DNA from: Pusillimonas sp044464525
GTDB taxonomy: Bacteria; Pseudomonadota; Gammaproteobacteria; Burkholderiales; Burkholderiaceae_B
Reading direction: 5' to 3'
Length of the DNA stretch: 64,000 bases
Assembly: GCF_044464525.1 (NCBI RefSeq)
Contig: NZ_JBIQLE010000003.1
Coordinates: 62,001 to 126,000 of the forward strand
Part shown: positions 42,408 to 49,977 of the stretch, piece by piece
How the letters are laid out: every line of letters starts with the position of its first letter
How positions within the stretch are numbered: position 1 is the stretch's first letter
Position numbers and translations under genes: made by a program
Notes under the pieces: generated by a model
Told to the model about the DNA's origin: nothing
The model's database searches: none
What the model saw: only the letters and a program-made list of their open reading frames with translations

Positions 42408-43529
42408 ATGGCCCTTCCTGAACCGGCCTCTCTGTTCATAGGGCTGATGTCCGGCACCAGCACTGATGGCGTTGACACGGTGCTGGCAGAGTTCCCTCCA
42501 GCGAAAACACCCCGGCTCATCGCCCAGGCATCACTGCCAATGCCACAGGCGCTGCGAGCGGAATTTCTTGCGCTCAATACGCCCGGACACGACGAACTGG
42601 CCCGTGGCGCCCGGGCGGGCAACGAGCTTGCACTTCTTTATGCTCAAGCCTGCCGACAACTACTGGAGATGTCGGGCGTCGCCGCCTCGCATATACGCGC
42701 CATCGGCGCACATGGACAAACCGTGCGCCACGACCCCCAATCGGGGTTCTCAATACAGATCAACGCCCCGGCCTTGCTGGCCGAGCTGACCAACATCGAC
42801 GTCGTGGCAGATTTCCGCTCTCGTGATATCGCTGCCGGCGGCCAGGGCGCCCCGCTGGTACCGGCCTTCCATCAAGCCATTTTCAATGCGGACACCGCGC
42901 GGGCCATCTTGAACCTTGGCGGTATCGCCAACGTCACCATTCTTGAGCCGGGGCGTGAACCCCGCGGCTTCGATACCGGCCCGGCCAACGTATTGCTCGA
43001 TCTATGGTGCCATGAGAAAACCGGAGCCCTCTACGACGCCGGCGGCCGCTGGGCCGCCAGTGGCCAAACACACGCAGTGCTGCTTGAGGCCATGCTAAAC
43101 GACGAACCGTGGTTCGCCCTGCCGCCGCCCAAATCAACCGGACGCGACCTGTTCAACCGAAGCTGGTTGATGGACAAGCTGGCCGGCTTCGACGAGGCCG
43201 GGCTGGCCGATGAAGATATTCAGGCCACCTTGCAAAGCCTGACGGCGGCAAGCATCCAGCAAGCGCTGGCGGCTCATGCGCCCGAAATACGCGAGGTGCT
43301 GGTATGCGGCGGAGGCGCGTTGAACAGCAGTTTGATGAGCGAGCTTGAATATCGCCTTGGGCTGCCTGTGTACCCGACAAGTGTTTTGAACGTGCCAGTG
43401 CAAAGCGTCGAAGCGCTGGCCTTTGCGTGGCTGGCCTGGGCCCACGTGAAAAGAATTCCGGCGGGCTTGCCAAGTGTGACCGGCGCCCATGCGCCGACTG
43501 TGCTGGGCGCCTGCTACCCTGCCGGATGA
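42408..43529 (+). CDS. anmK: Anhydro-N-acetylmuramic acid kinase
   Basis: Phosphorylates and hydrolyses 1,6-anhydro-MurNAc from peptidoglycan turnover to MurNAc-6-phosphate. The ATP motif GLMSGTSTDGVDTVL is near the N-terminus, followed by AIGAHGQTVRHDP, NLGGIANVTIL and VLVCGGGALNSSLM. The ATG at 42408 gives 373 residues; a TTG at 42393 with AAGG upstream would add five residues. Paired with the M23 peptidase gene upstream, and convergent with erpA. Confidence 0.94.
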   Translation: MALPEPASLFIGLMSGTSTDGVDTVLAEFPPAKTPRLIAQASLPMPQALRAEFLALNTPGHDELARGARAGNELALLYAQACRQLLEMSGVAASHIRAIGAHGQTVRHDPQSGFSIQINAPALLAELTNIDVVADFRSRDIAAGGQGAPLVPAFHQAIFNADTARAILNLGGIANVTILEPGREPRGFDTGPANVLLDLWCHEKTGALYDAGGRWAASGQTHAVLLEAMLNDEPWFALPPPKSTGRDLFNRSWLMDKLAGFDEAGLADEDIQATLQSLTAASIQQALAAHAPEIREVLVCGGGALNSSLMSELEYRLGLPVYPTSVLNVPVQSVEALAFAWLAWAHVKRIPAGLPSVTGAHAPTVLGACYPAG

Positions 43530-43540
43530 GCAGCGCTTTT

Positions 43541-43909
43541 TTAAGCGGTGAACGACGAACCGCAGCCGCAGGTGGACGTGGCGTTGGGGTTGCGAATGAC
43601 GAACTGTGCACCTTCAAGATCGTCTTTGTAATCGATTTCGGCGCCAAACAGGTATTGGAAGCTCATGGGGTCGATTAAAAGCTGAACGCCTTCTTTGTCG
43701 ATGGCGGTATCGTCTTCGTTGATGGTTTCGTCAAAGGTGAAGCCATACTGAAAGCCGGAACATCCGCCTCCTTGTACGAATACGCGCAGCTTGAGGTCGG
43801 GGTTGCCCTCTTCGAGGAGCAGGTCTTTGACCTTGGACGCTGCGGCGTCGGTAAAGACGAGCGACGGCGGTGGGGCCTGCAGGTCGACGGATTCAGTAAG
43901 AGTGGACAT
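43541..43909 (-). CDS. erpA: Iron-sulfur cluster insertion protein ErpA
   Basis: A-type carrier that delivers [4Fe-4S]/[2Fe-2S] clusters to target proteins, 122 residues. The three cluster-binding cysteines are in GGGCSGFQYGF and TSTCGCGSSF at the C-terminus. The neighbours argC and anmK match the usual betaproteobacterial location, which favours ErpA over IscA. Confidence 0.93.
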   Translation of the reverse strand: MSTLTESVDLQAPPPSLVFTDAAASKVKDLLLEEGNPDLKLRVFVQGGGCSGFQYGFTFDETINEDDTAIDKEGVQLLIDPMSFQYLFGAEIDYKDDLEGAQFVIRNPNATSTCGCGSSFTA

Positions 43910-43973
43910 GAGTGGGTACTCCGGCGGCTACAAGGCCGCAATTAAGGTCAGTCTGATAACTACATTGTAAGGG

Positions 43974-44732
43974 CTATTCGCCCGGAGGCAAGCTAACGGT
44001 GCGCGACACCCGCAAAGTCTTGCCCTCAAGTACATTAAGCGTAACGGTTGCTGGTTCAAACCCCTCTGGCAGCGCCAGCAAGCCCTCGCTGCGCTGGAAC
44101 TGTTCAAATTGCAACATCAGCGGGCCTTGCGTGGAAGGTTCGCCATCGGAATCGGAAACCTCGTTGGCCGCATCGCCCGCGGCGTGGGCGGTGGCAGGCT
44201 GCAAAGCAAGCTCGACCTGCTCGTCGCCCAGCTTTCCGGTGGCCAGAAACTGCATCTGGCCTGCGAAAGCCGCCGGGCCTGGAGCATTACGCATCAACAA
44301 CACCTTATAAGACAAGGTGGGGCCGTGTGACTGGAAATCAAGGGCGCGTATGCTGACCGAACCGCTCGGCCCGGGGGGCAGCAGGCGATCAAAAAATGCC
44401 AGCTGATCACGCGCGCGGCCCAACTCTGCCTGGGTAGACTGCAAGGCCTCCTCGAGGCTTTTGCGCGTGCTTTCTTCGACCAGGAGCCGGCCCTGCAAGG
44501 TGTCGAAGTTGGTCTTCAATGCTTGGTAGTCGTGACGGTGCTGCGCGGTGACAACCTGGAACTCTGTATTTAACCGGGCAAATCTGCGTGCGGCGGATTC
44601 CTCGCCGATAGTGCCGGCAACCCAATACCCGCCTGCGGCCCCGGCTACCAAGGCCAAGAAGAGCCAAAACCAAATCCAGCCGCCATATCGGCGGCCGGGA
44701 GCAATGTCGGAGCCGGACTGAGTTTCATTCAT
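43974..44732 (-). CDS. Conserved hypothetical membrane protein (DUF6776-like)
   Basis: A 252-residue protein with one N-terminal transmembrane helix (WIWFWLFLALVAGAAGGYWV), then a predicted coiled coil at about residues 50-110 and a periplasmic C-terminal domain. I recognise it only as the conserved protein commonly found between argC and erpA in this group; function unknown. Gap of 109 bp from argC and 64 bp to erpA. Confidence 0.8.
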   Translation of the reverse strand: MNETQSGSDIAPGRRYGGWIWFWLFLALVAGAAGGYWVAGTIGEESAARRFARLNTEFQVVTAQHRHDYQALKTNFDTLQGRLLVEESTRKSLEEALQSTQAELGRARDQLAFFDRLLPPGPSGSVSIRALDFQSHGPTLSYKVLLMRNAPGPAAFAGQMQFLATGKLGDEQVELALQPATAHAAGDAANEVSDSDGEPSTQGPLMLQFEQFQRSEGLLALPEGFEPATVTLNVLEGKTLRVSRTVSLPPGE

Positions 44733-44841
44733 CTACAAACAGACCGCCGCCAAGCCGCAAAGTTCTTGATCGCCCCGAACGCGACGACTTTTAACCGTGC
44801 AGCGAGCCCGCCTTGCATATGCGCAAGCTGCCCGCCGGCGG

Positions 44842-45900
44842 TTACGGGAGCACCGCGATCGCGTCGAGGCCGGCGTTCTCAGGCAGGCCAAACATGAGGT
44901 TCATGTTTTGAACCGCTTGGCCAGAAGCGCCCTTGACGAGATTGTCTTGCACCACGAGCACCACCAGTTGATCGCCGTTGTCGGGCCGGTGAACAGCAAT
45001 GCGCAGATTGTTCGAGGCCCTGACCGAACGGGTTTCGGGCAGGCTGCCGGCCGGCATGACGTCGACAAACGGTTCGTTTGCATAGCGCTGTTCGAACAAC
45101 GCCTGGAAGTCGGTATCCATGGCTTCGGGCAAGATGCGCGCGTACAAGGTCGAGAACATGCCGCGGATCATGGGCACGAGGTGTGGAACAAAGATAAGGC
45201 CCACGGGTTGGCCCGCGATGCGGTCAAGCTGCTCGGATATTTCAGGATGGTGGCGGTGGCCCGCCACGCCATAGGCCTTGAAGTTATCGCCCGCCTCGGA
45301 ATACAAGGTGCCCACCGAGGCTGTGCGGCCCGCGCCGGAAACCCCCGACTTGGCATCGGCGATGATGTGATCAGCGTCGATAAGCTTGCGGCCGCCTTCA
45401 AGCAAAGGCAGCAAGCCAAGGATTACCGTAGTGGGATAGCAACCCGGATTGCCAATGACCTTGGCCGCCGCGATCTGGTCGCGATTGAGCTCCACCAGGC
45501 CGTAGACCGAATCAGCCAGAATCTGAGGGCAGACGTGCGGCATCTTGTACCACTGCTCGAACACGACGGTGTCCTGCAGACGGAAGTCGGCTGCCAGGTC
45601 GATAAGACGGACGCCTTTGTCGAGCAGACTCTGGGCCTGGCTCATGGCTACACCGTGCGGTGTGGCGAAAAAGACCACGTCGCATTCGTCGAGCCGGGCC
45701 GTGTCGGGTGTTTGAAAAGACAGGTCGACCTTGCCCCGCAGGCTGGGATACATCTGGGCGACAGGCATGCCATCCTCTTTGCGTGATGTAATGGCCTGAA
45801 TCTGCACATTGGGATGCTGGGCCAAAAGGCGCAAAAGTTCAACGCCTGTATAACCTGTGCCCCCGACTATGCCTACTTTGATCAGATTGCCTGCTGCCAT
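44842..45900 (-). CDS. argC: N-acetyl-gamma-glutamyl-phosphate reductase
   Basis: Third step of arginine synthesis: NADPH reduction of N-acetylglutamyl-5-phosphate to the semialdehyde. The 352-residue protein starts with the Rossmann motif VGIVGGTGYTGVELLRLL and has the active Cys in GNPGCYPTTVILGLLPLL. The conserved HRHHPEI follows. It is the long type I form. Divergent signals are absent; the rpsI terminator lies 138 bases upstream. Confidence 0.96.
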   Translation of the reverse strand: MAAGNLIKVGIVGGTGYTGVELLRLLAQHPNVQIQAITSRKEDGMPVAQMYPSLRGKVDLSFQTPDTARLDECDVVFFATPHGVAMSQAQSLLDKGVRLIDLAADFRLQDTVVFEQWYKMPHVCPQILADSVYGLVELNRDQIAAAKVIGNPGCYPTTVILGLLPLLEGGRKLIDADHIIADAKSGVSGAGRTASVGTLYSEAGDNFKAYGVAGHRHHPEISEQLDRIAGQPVGLIFVPHLVPMIRGMFSTLYARILPEAMDTDFQALFEQRYANEPFVDVMPAGSLPETRSVRASNNLRIAVHRPDNGDQLVVLVVQDNLVKGASGQAVQNMNLMFGLPENAGLDAIAVLP

Positions 45901-46037
45901 GACCTTGCCTCAAAAACCGTAAAGTAAAAACTAGATTATGCACATGCCCGCATTGGCCATGCAAATACAGACCAAATGATCACGCTTTTTCCAGTTCGCG
46001 GCCTGCAAACAACCACGCTTGTGGTGCAACCATAATG

Positions 46038-46069
46038 ACAAAGGCCCCAGCACGCGCCGGGGCCTTTGT
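46038..46069 (-). terminator. Rho-independent terminator after rplM-rpsI
   Basis: On the minus strand ACAAAGGCCCC (46059-46069) pairs with GGGGCCTTTGT (46038-46048), an 11-bp perfect stem with a ten-base loop, followed by CATT. It lies 52 bases after the rpsI stop. Confidence 0.8.
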
Positions 46070-46120
46070 GTATACCGCAGCGGGCAAGACGCAAAAGCGC
46101 ACTTGCCTCGCGTTTTGCAA

Positions 46121-46513
46121 TTAGCGCTTGCTGAACTGCTTGCGACGACGCGCCTTGTGGAAACCCACTTTCTTGCGCTCGACTTCGCGCGCATCGCGGG
46201 TAACCAAGCCGGCTTGCTTGAGCGAGGGCTTGAGCGCTTCGTCGTAGTCGATCAACGCGCGGGTGATGCCGTGGCGCACCGCGCCTGCCTGACCGCTTTC
46301 GCCGCCGCCATGCACGTTGACGTGAAAGTCGAACGACTCAAGATGGCCGGTGAGCTCGAGCGGCTGGCGCACGATCATGCGGCCGGTTTCACGGGCGAAG
46401 TATTCATCAACAGGCTTGCCGTTGACGACGATATTGCCCGAACCTTTTTTCAAGAACACGCGCGCCACCGATGTTTTGCGGCGGCCGGTGCCATAGTTCC
46501 AATTACCGATCAT
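46121..46513 (-). CDS. rpsI: 30S ribosomal protein S9
   Basis: A 130-residue ribosomal protein with the characteristic RRKTSVARVFLKKGSGNIVV, the central GGGESGQAGAVRHGITRALI and the basic C-terminal tail RRRKQFSKR that reaches the ribosomal P site. Nine bases after rplM. Confidence 0.98.
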   Translation of the reverse strand: MIGNWNYGTGRRKTSVARVFLKKGSGNIVVNGKPVDEYFARETGRMIVRQPLELTGHLESFDFHVNVHGGGESGQAGAVRHGITRALIDYDEALKPSLKQAGLVTRDAREVERKKVGFHKARRRKQFSKR

Positions 46514-46522
46514 GACCTATCC

Positions 46523-46951
46523 TTAGATTTCCAGAGGTTGGGGCTGCTGAGCGGAATGGGGATGCTCGGCGCCGGCATAAACCTTGAGTTTCTTGGCCAT
46601 GGCGTAACCCAGCGGGCCCTTGGGCAACATGCCCTTGACCGCCTTTTGCAGGGCGCGACCCGGAAAACGCTGTTGCATTTTCTCGAAGTTGGTCTCGGTA
46701 ATACCGCCGGGATAACCCGAGTGACGATAGTAGCGCTTGTCTTGCGCCTTGTTTCCGGTTACGACGATATCAGCCGCGTTGATGATGACGATGTAATCGC
46801 CGGTGTCAACGTGAGGCGTGAATTCTGGCTTGTGTTTTCCGCGCAAACGGCGTGCGACTTCGCTGGCCACACGACCCAGGACTTTGCCCTTGGCGTCAAT
46901 CACGTACCAGTCACGCTTGACTTCATGCGGCTTGGCCACAAAGGTCTTCAT
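46523..46951 (-). CDS. rplM: 50S ribosomal protein L13
   Basis: A 142-residue ribosomal protein: RDWYVIDAKGKVLGRVASEV-like start (KRDWYVIDAKGKVLGRVAS), HVDTGDYIVIINA and LPKGPLGYAMAKKLKVYAG. First gene of the conserved rplM-rpsI operon. Confidence 0.98.
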   Translation of the reverse strand: MKTFVAKPHEVKRDWYVIDAKGKVLGRVASEVARRLRGKHKPEFTPHVDTGDYIVIINAADIVVTGNKAQDKRYYRHSGYPGGITETNFEKMQQRFPGRALQKAVKGMLPKGPLGYAMAKKLKVYAGAEHPHSAQQPQPLEI

Positions 46952-47274
46952 GATGGTTCCTGATGATTAAAACGGGATGCAAAAGCTGCCGGACCACCCG
47001 GCACACCTTGCTTGCAACCCTGATGAACTAGCCTAAAGCCCCGCCAAAGCGTTGTATCTCGCCCGTGCAGGTAAAGCGCTTAAAGCTAAAGTAAGCCCAA
47101 CATATTAACATTTAACTGTTGATATTTCAAAGCCAAAAAACATACCCCCGACCGAAGCGCTTTCGGCGGCCAGTGGCTTCCTGTCAACGGTCCTAAGTAC
47201 GGAAACCCAGGTGTGTCGCATCCAGGCCACGTGGCGGGTCTGAACGGATGATCCGCTACCACGGGCACGGGCGG
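46952..47274 (-). promoter_or_regulatory. Gene-free leader and promoter region of rplM-rpsI
   Basis: 323 bases without a gene between pmbA and rplM. On the minus strand TTGAAA (47125-47130) and TAATAT (47102-47107) are 17 bases apart, a plausible promoter giving a leader of about 145 bases. TGCCGG and CCGGCA (46987-47003) form a hairpin in that leader, followed by GCTTTTGC, 36 bases before rplM. AACATTTAACTGTT (47107-47120) is an imperfect palindrome inside the promoter. Nothing else stands out. Confidence 0.45.
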
Positions 47275-48642
47275 CTATTGCCCCGCGATGGACATCTGCT
47301 CGATCAGCACCGAACCCGTGGTTTTCGAGCCACGCGTGATGGTATCGGCGCCCACCGCCACGATCTGCCGCCACATGTCGGCCAGGTTGCCCGCAATGGT
47401 GACCTCTTGCACGGCGTGCTGGATTTCGCCATTTTTGACCCAATACCCGAAAGCGCCGCGCGAATAGTCGCCAGTGACATAGTTGACGCCCTGGCCGATA
47501 AGCTCGGTGACCACAAAGCCCGTGCCCATTTTTTTAAGCATGGCCTGGAAATCGTCCTCGGGTTTGGTCAAGCGCGAAGAAAGCCTTAAATTATGTGAGC
47601 CGCCCGCGTTACCGGTGGTTTTCATGCCCAGCTTTCGCGCCGTATACGACGATAAAAAATAACCTTGCAGCACGCCGGAAGCCACGACGCTACGCGCCTG
47701 TGTGCGCACGCCCTCGTCGTCGAACGATGAGCTGCCCATCGCTTCGGGCACAAACGGGTTTTCGGTGACCGATACGTGATCGGCCATGACGGGCGTGCCC
47801 AGCGAATCGAGCAAAAAGCTCGCCTTGCGGTACAGGGCGCCTCCGCTGGTGGCCTGCACCAGCGAACCCAGCAGGCCCACCGCCAGCGGCGCCTCGAACA
47901 AGACGGGGAAACGGCCGGTTTTAATGCGGCGTGCGGACAGCCGCGACAAAGTACGCTGTGCGGCATAGCGGCCCACCTCGGCCGGGTCGGCCAAACGGCG
48001 AGGGTCGCGTTGAGAGCTGTACCAGTAATCGCGCTGCATGTTGCCGCCCCGCCCAGCAATGGGCGCCACCGAGACGGTATGGCGAGAATAAGGGAAGCCA
48101 CCGAGAAATCCACGGCTGTTGCCCAACACGAAGTGGCCTTCGAACGTGCCTACCGATGCCCCGTCGGTGTTGGTAATTAACGGGCTGACGTCGCGTGCGG
48201 CCTGCTCGGCCTGCAAGGCTATGGCCGCCGCCCCCTCGGTATCGAGGCTCCAGGGATGATGCAGTTGCAAATCGATGATGTCGGAAGCCAGAGAGTCGGG
48301 TTCGGGCAAGCCGGCGGCCGGATCGGCGGCTGTGTAGCGCGCGATGTGCCACGCCGCATCCACTGTCTCGCGCAGGGCTTGGTCCGAGAAATCAGAGGTG
48401 GACGCCGACCCGCGCTGATTACCGGCGAATACCGTGACGTCAAGCGAGCGGTCACGTGTCTGCTCGACGGTTTCGATGTCTTGGTTGCGCACCGAAACCG
48501 ACAGGCCCTGGCTTTCGGATAGCTCGGCCGCCGCGTCCGAGGCGCCGATGCTTTTGGCATAGTCGAGCGCCTTTTGCACCAGTTCGAGAAAGTGTTGCCG
48601 GTTCTGTTCTATGGGAAGATGGGGGGTGGGTTGGTGACTCAT
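47275..48642 (-). CDS. pmbA: Metalloprotease PmbA/TldE
   Basis: Subunit of the TldD-TldE protease that processes peptides such as microcin precursors and degrades CcdA. The 455 residues contain GRGGNMQRDYWYSSQRDPR, GFLGGFPYSRHTVSV and the C-terminal GDYSRGAFGYWVKNGEIQHA typical of PmbA; the HExxxH zinc motif of TldD is absent, as expected for TldE. The ATG at 48642 is chosen over a TTG at 48654. Divergent from darP, the usual partner gene. Confidence 0.93.
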   Translation of the reverse strand: MSHQPTPHLPIEQNRQHFLELVQKALDYAKSIGASDAAAELSESQGLSVSVRNQDIETVEQTRDRSLDVTVFAGNQRGSASTSDFSDQALRETVDAAWHIARYTAADPAAGLPEPDSLASDIIDLQLHHPWSLDTEGAAAIALQAEQAARDVSPLITNTDGASVGTFEGHFVLGNSRGFLGGFPYSRHTVSVAPIAGRGGNMQRDYWYSSQRDPRRLADPAEVGRYAAQRTLSRLSARRIKTGRFPVLFEAPLAVGLLGSLVQATSGGALYRKASFLLDSLGTPVMADHVSVTENPFVPEAMGSSSFDDEGVRTQARSVVASGVLQGYFLSSYTARKLGMKTTGNAGGSHNLRLSSRLTKPEDDFQAMLKKMGTGFVVTELIGQGVNYVTGDYSRGAFGYWVKNGEIQHAVQEVTIAGNLADMWRQIVAVGADTITRGSKTTGSVLIEQMSIAGQ

Positions 48643-48702
48643 TGCTGCTCGCAAAAACGTTAGACAGTTATCATATCGCTAATCACGAATATTTTTGTCT
48701 CC

Positions 48703-49245
48703 ATGACCCCAGAATCCACCCCGCAAGACAACGAGCTCACTGACGACCGGCCCAGCAAGTCGCAGATTAAGCGCGATATGCACGCCCTGCACGACCTGGG
48801 CAAAGAGCTCATCGATCTGTCCAATGACCAGTTGCGGCAGCTTCCGTTGCCCGAGGCGCTCTACGATGCGATCCGCCTTGCGCAGCGCACCAGCAGCCGC
48901 GAGGCGCTGCGTCGCCAAACTCACTACGTCGGAAAGCTCATGCGTCAGGTCGACGCCGAGGCCATACGAACGCAACTGGATATCTGGAAAAATGGTTCGC
49001 GCACCGAAACCGCAGCACTGCATCGCGTCGAGGCCCTGCGCGACCTGCTCTTGAAGGACGACGACACCTTGACCCAGCTGTTACGCGACCACCCCTCGGC
49101 CGATGCGCAACATTTGCGAACCTTGATTCGTGAAGGCCGCAAAGAAGCCCGGCGCAACGCCGCCCTTCAACCGGGCCAGGAACCCCAGCGCAAACATTAC
49201 CGCGCCCTGTTCCAGGCCCTGAAAGCCCTGGGCAGTACTGAATAA
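48703..49245 (+). CDS. darP: Ribosome biogenesis factor DarP (YjgA)
   Basis: A 180-residue alpha-helical protein that associates with 50S assembly intermediates. SKSQIKRDMHALHDLGKELI near residue 18 and RREALRRQTHYVGKLMR-like (SREALRRQTHYVGKLMRQVD) match the YjgA family. Divergent pairing with pmbA is conserved widely in proteobacteria. Followed 34 bp later by an esterase gene. Confidence 0.94.
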   Translation: MTPESTPQDNELTDDRPSKSQIKRDMHALHDLGKELIDLSNDQLRQLPLPEALYDAIRLAQRTSSREALRRQTHYVGKLMRQVDAEAIRTQLDIWKNGSRTETAALHRVEALRDLLLKDDDTLTQLLRDHPSADAQHLRTLIREGRKEARRNAALQPGQEPQRKHYRALFQALKALGSTE

Positions 49246-49279
49246 CTCCAGAACTTCCTGCTGACGATATCAACACAGA

Positions 49280-49954
49280 ATGAAACCTGAACTATTAGAA
49301 GCCCTCGAAATTGAAACCGCTCCCAACCCAGTCCACGCCGTCATTTGGCTGCACGGACTGGGCGCGGACGGCAACGATTTCGCACCCATCGTGCCCGAAT
49401 TAAAGTTGAACGATGCGCCAGCCATCCGGTTCGTCTTTCCGCATGCGCCCATCCAGCCCGTTACCATCAATGGCGGCATGGCCATGCGCGCATGGTATGA
49501 CATTCGCAATGCCGACCTGGCCCAGCGCGAAGACGCGCAAGGCATTCTGCAGTCGCAGGAAGCCGTCCGCGCCTTGATCCAGCGCGAGAACGAACGCGGC
49601 GTCGCCACACAAAACATCGTGTTGGCGGGCTTTTCGCAAGGCTGCGCCATCACCTTGCAAGCCGGCCTGCGCCATCCGGAAAAGCTGGCGGGGCTGCTTG
49701 CGTTGTCGGGCTATCTGCCGCTGCCCGAGTCTCTGCCGGCAGAACGCAGCACCGCCAACCAAGACACACCGATCTTCATGGCGCACGGCGCGCAAGACCC
49801 GGTCGTGCCGCTGCAGCGTGCGCAACAGTCTTGCGCCCTGCTGCAAGAGCTGGGCTATTCGGTAAGCTGGAAAACCTACCCTATGCCGCATTCGGTCTGC
49901 CTTGAAGAAATCAACGACATCGCCGCCTTTCTAAGGCAGGTTCTGCAGCCTTAG
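49280..49954 (+). CDS. Alpha/beta-hydrolase carboxylesterase (phospholipase/carboxylesterase family)
   Basis: A 224-residue serine hydrolase. The nucleophile elbow is GFSQG, the Asp lies in AHGAQDPVVPLQ and the catalytic His in YPMPHSV. WLHGLGADGNDF near residue 23 forms the oxyanion region. Relatives (EstB type) hydrolyse short-chain esters and, in some cases, thioesters. Same strand as darP; convergent with the acyl-CoA-synthetase/GNAT gene. Confidence 0.9.
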   Translation: MKPELLEALEIETAPNPVHAVIWLHGLGADGNDFAPIVPELKLNDAPAIRFVFPHAPIQPVTINGGMAMRAWYDIRNADLAQREDAQGILQSQEAVRALIQRENERGVATQNIVLAGFSQGCAITLQAGLRHPEKLAGLLALSGYLPLPESLPAERSTANQDTPIFMAHGAQDPVVPLQRAQQSCALLQELGYSVSWKTYPMPHSVCLEEINDIAAFLRQVLQP

Positions 49955-49977
49955 CGCTCTGCCTGCACACAACAGGC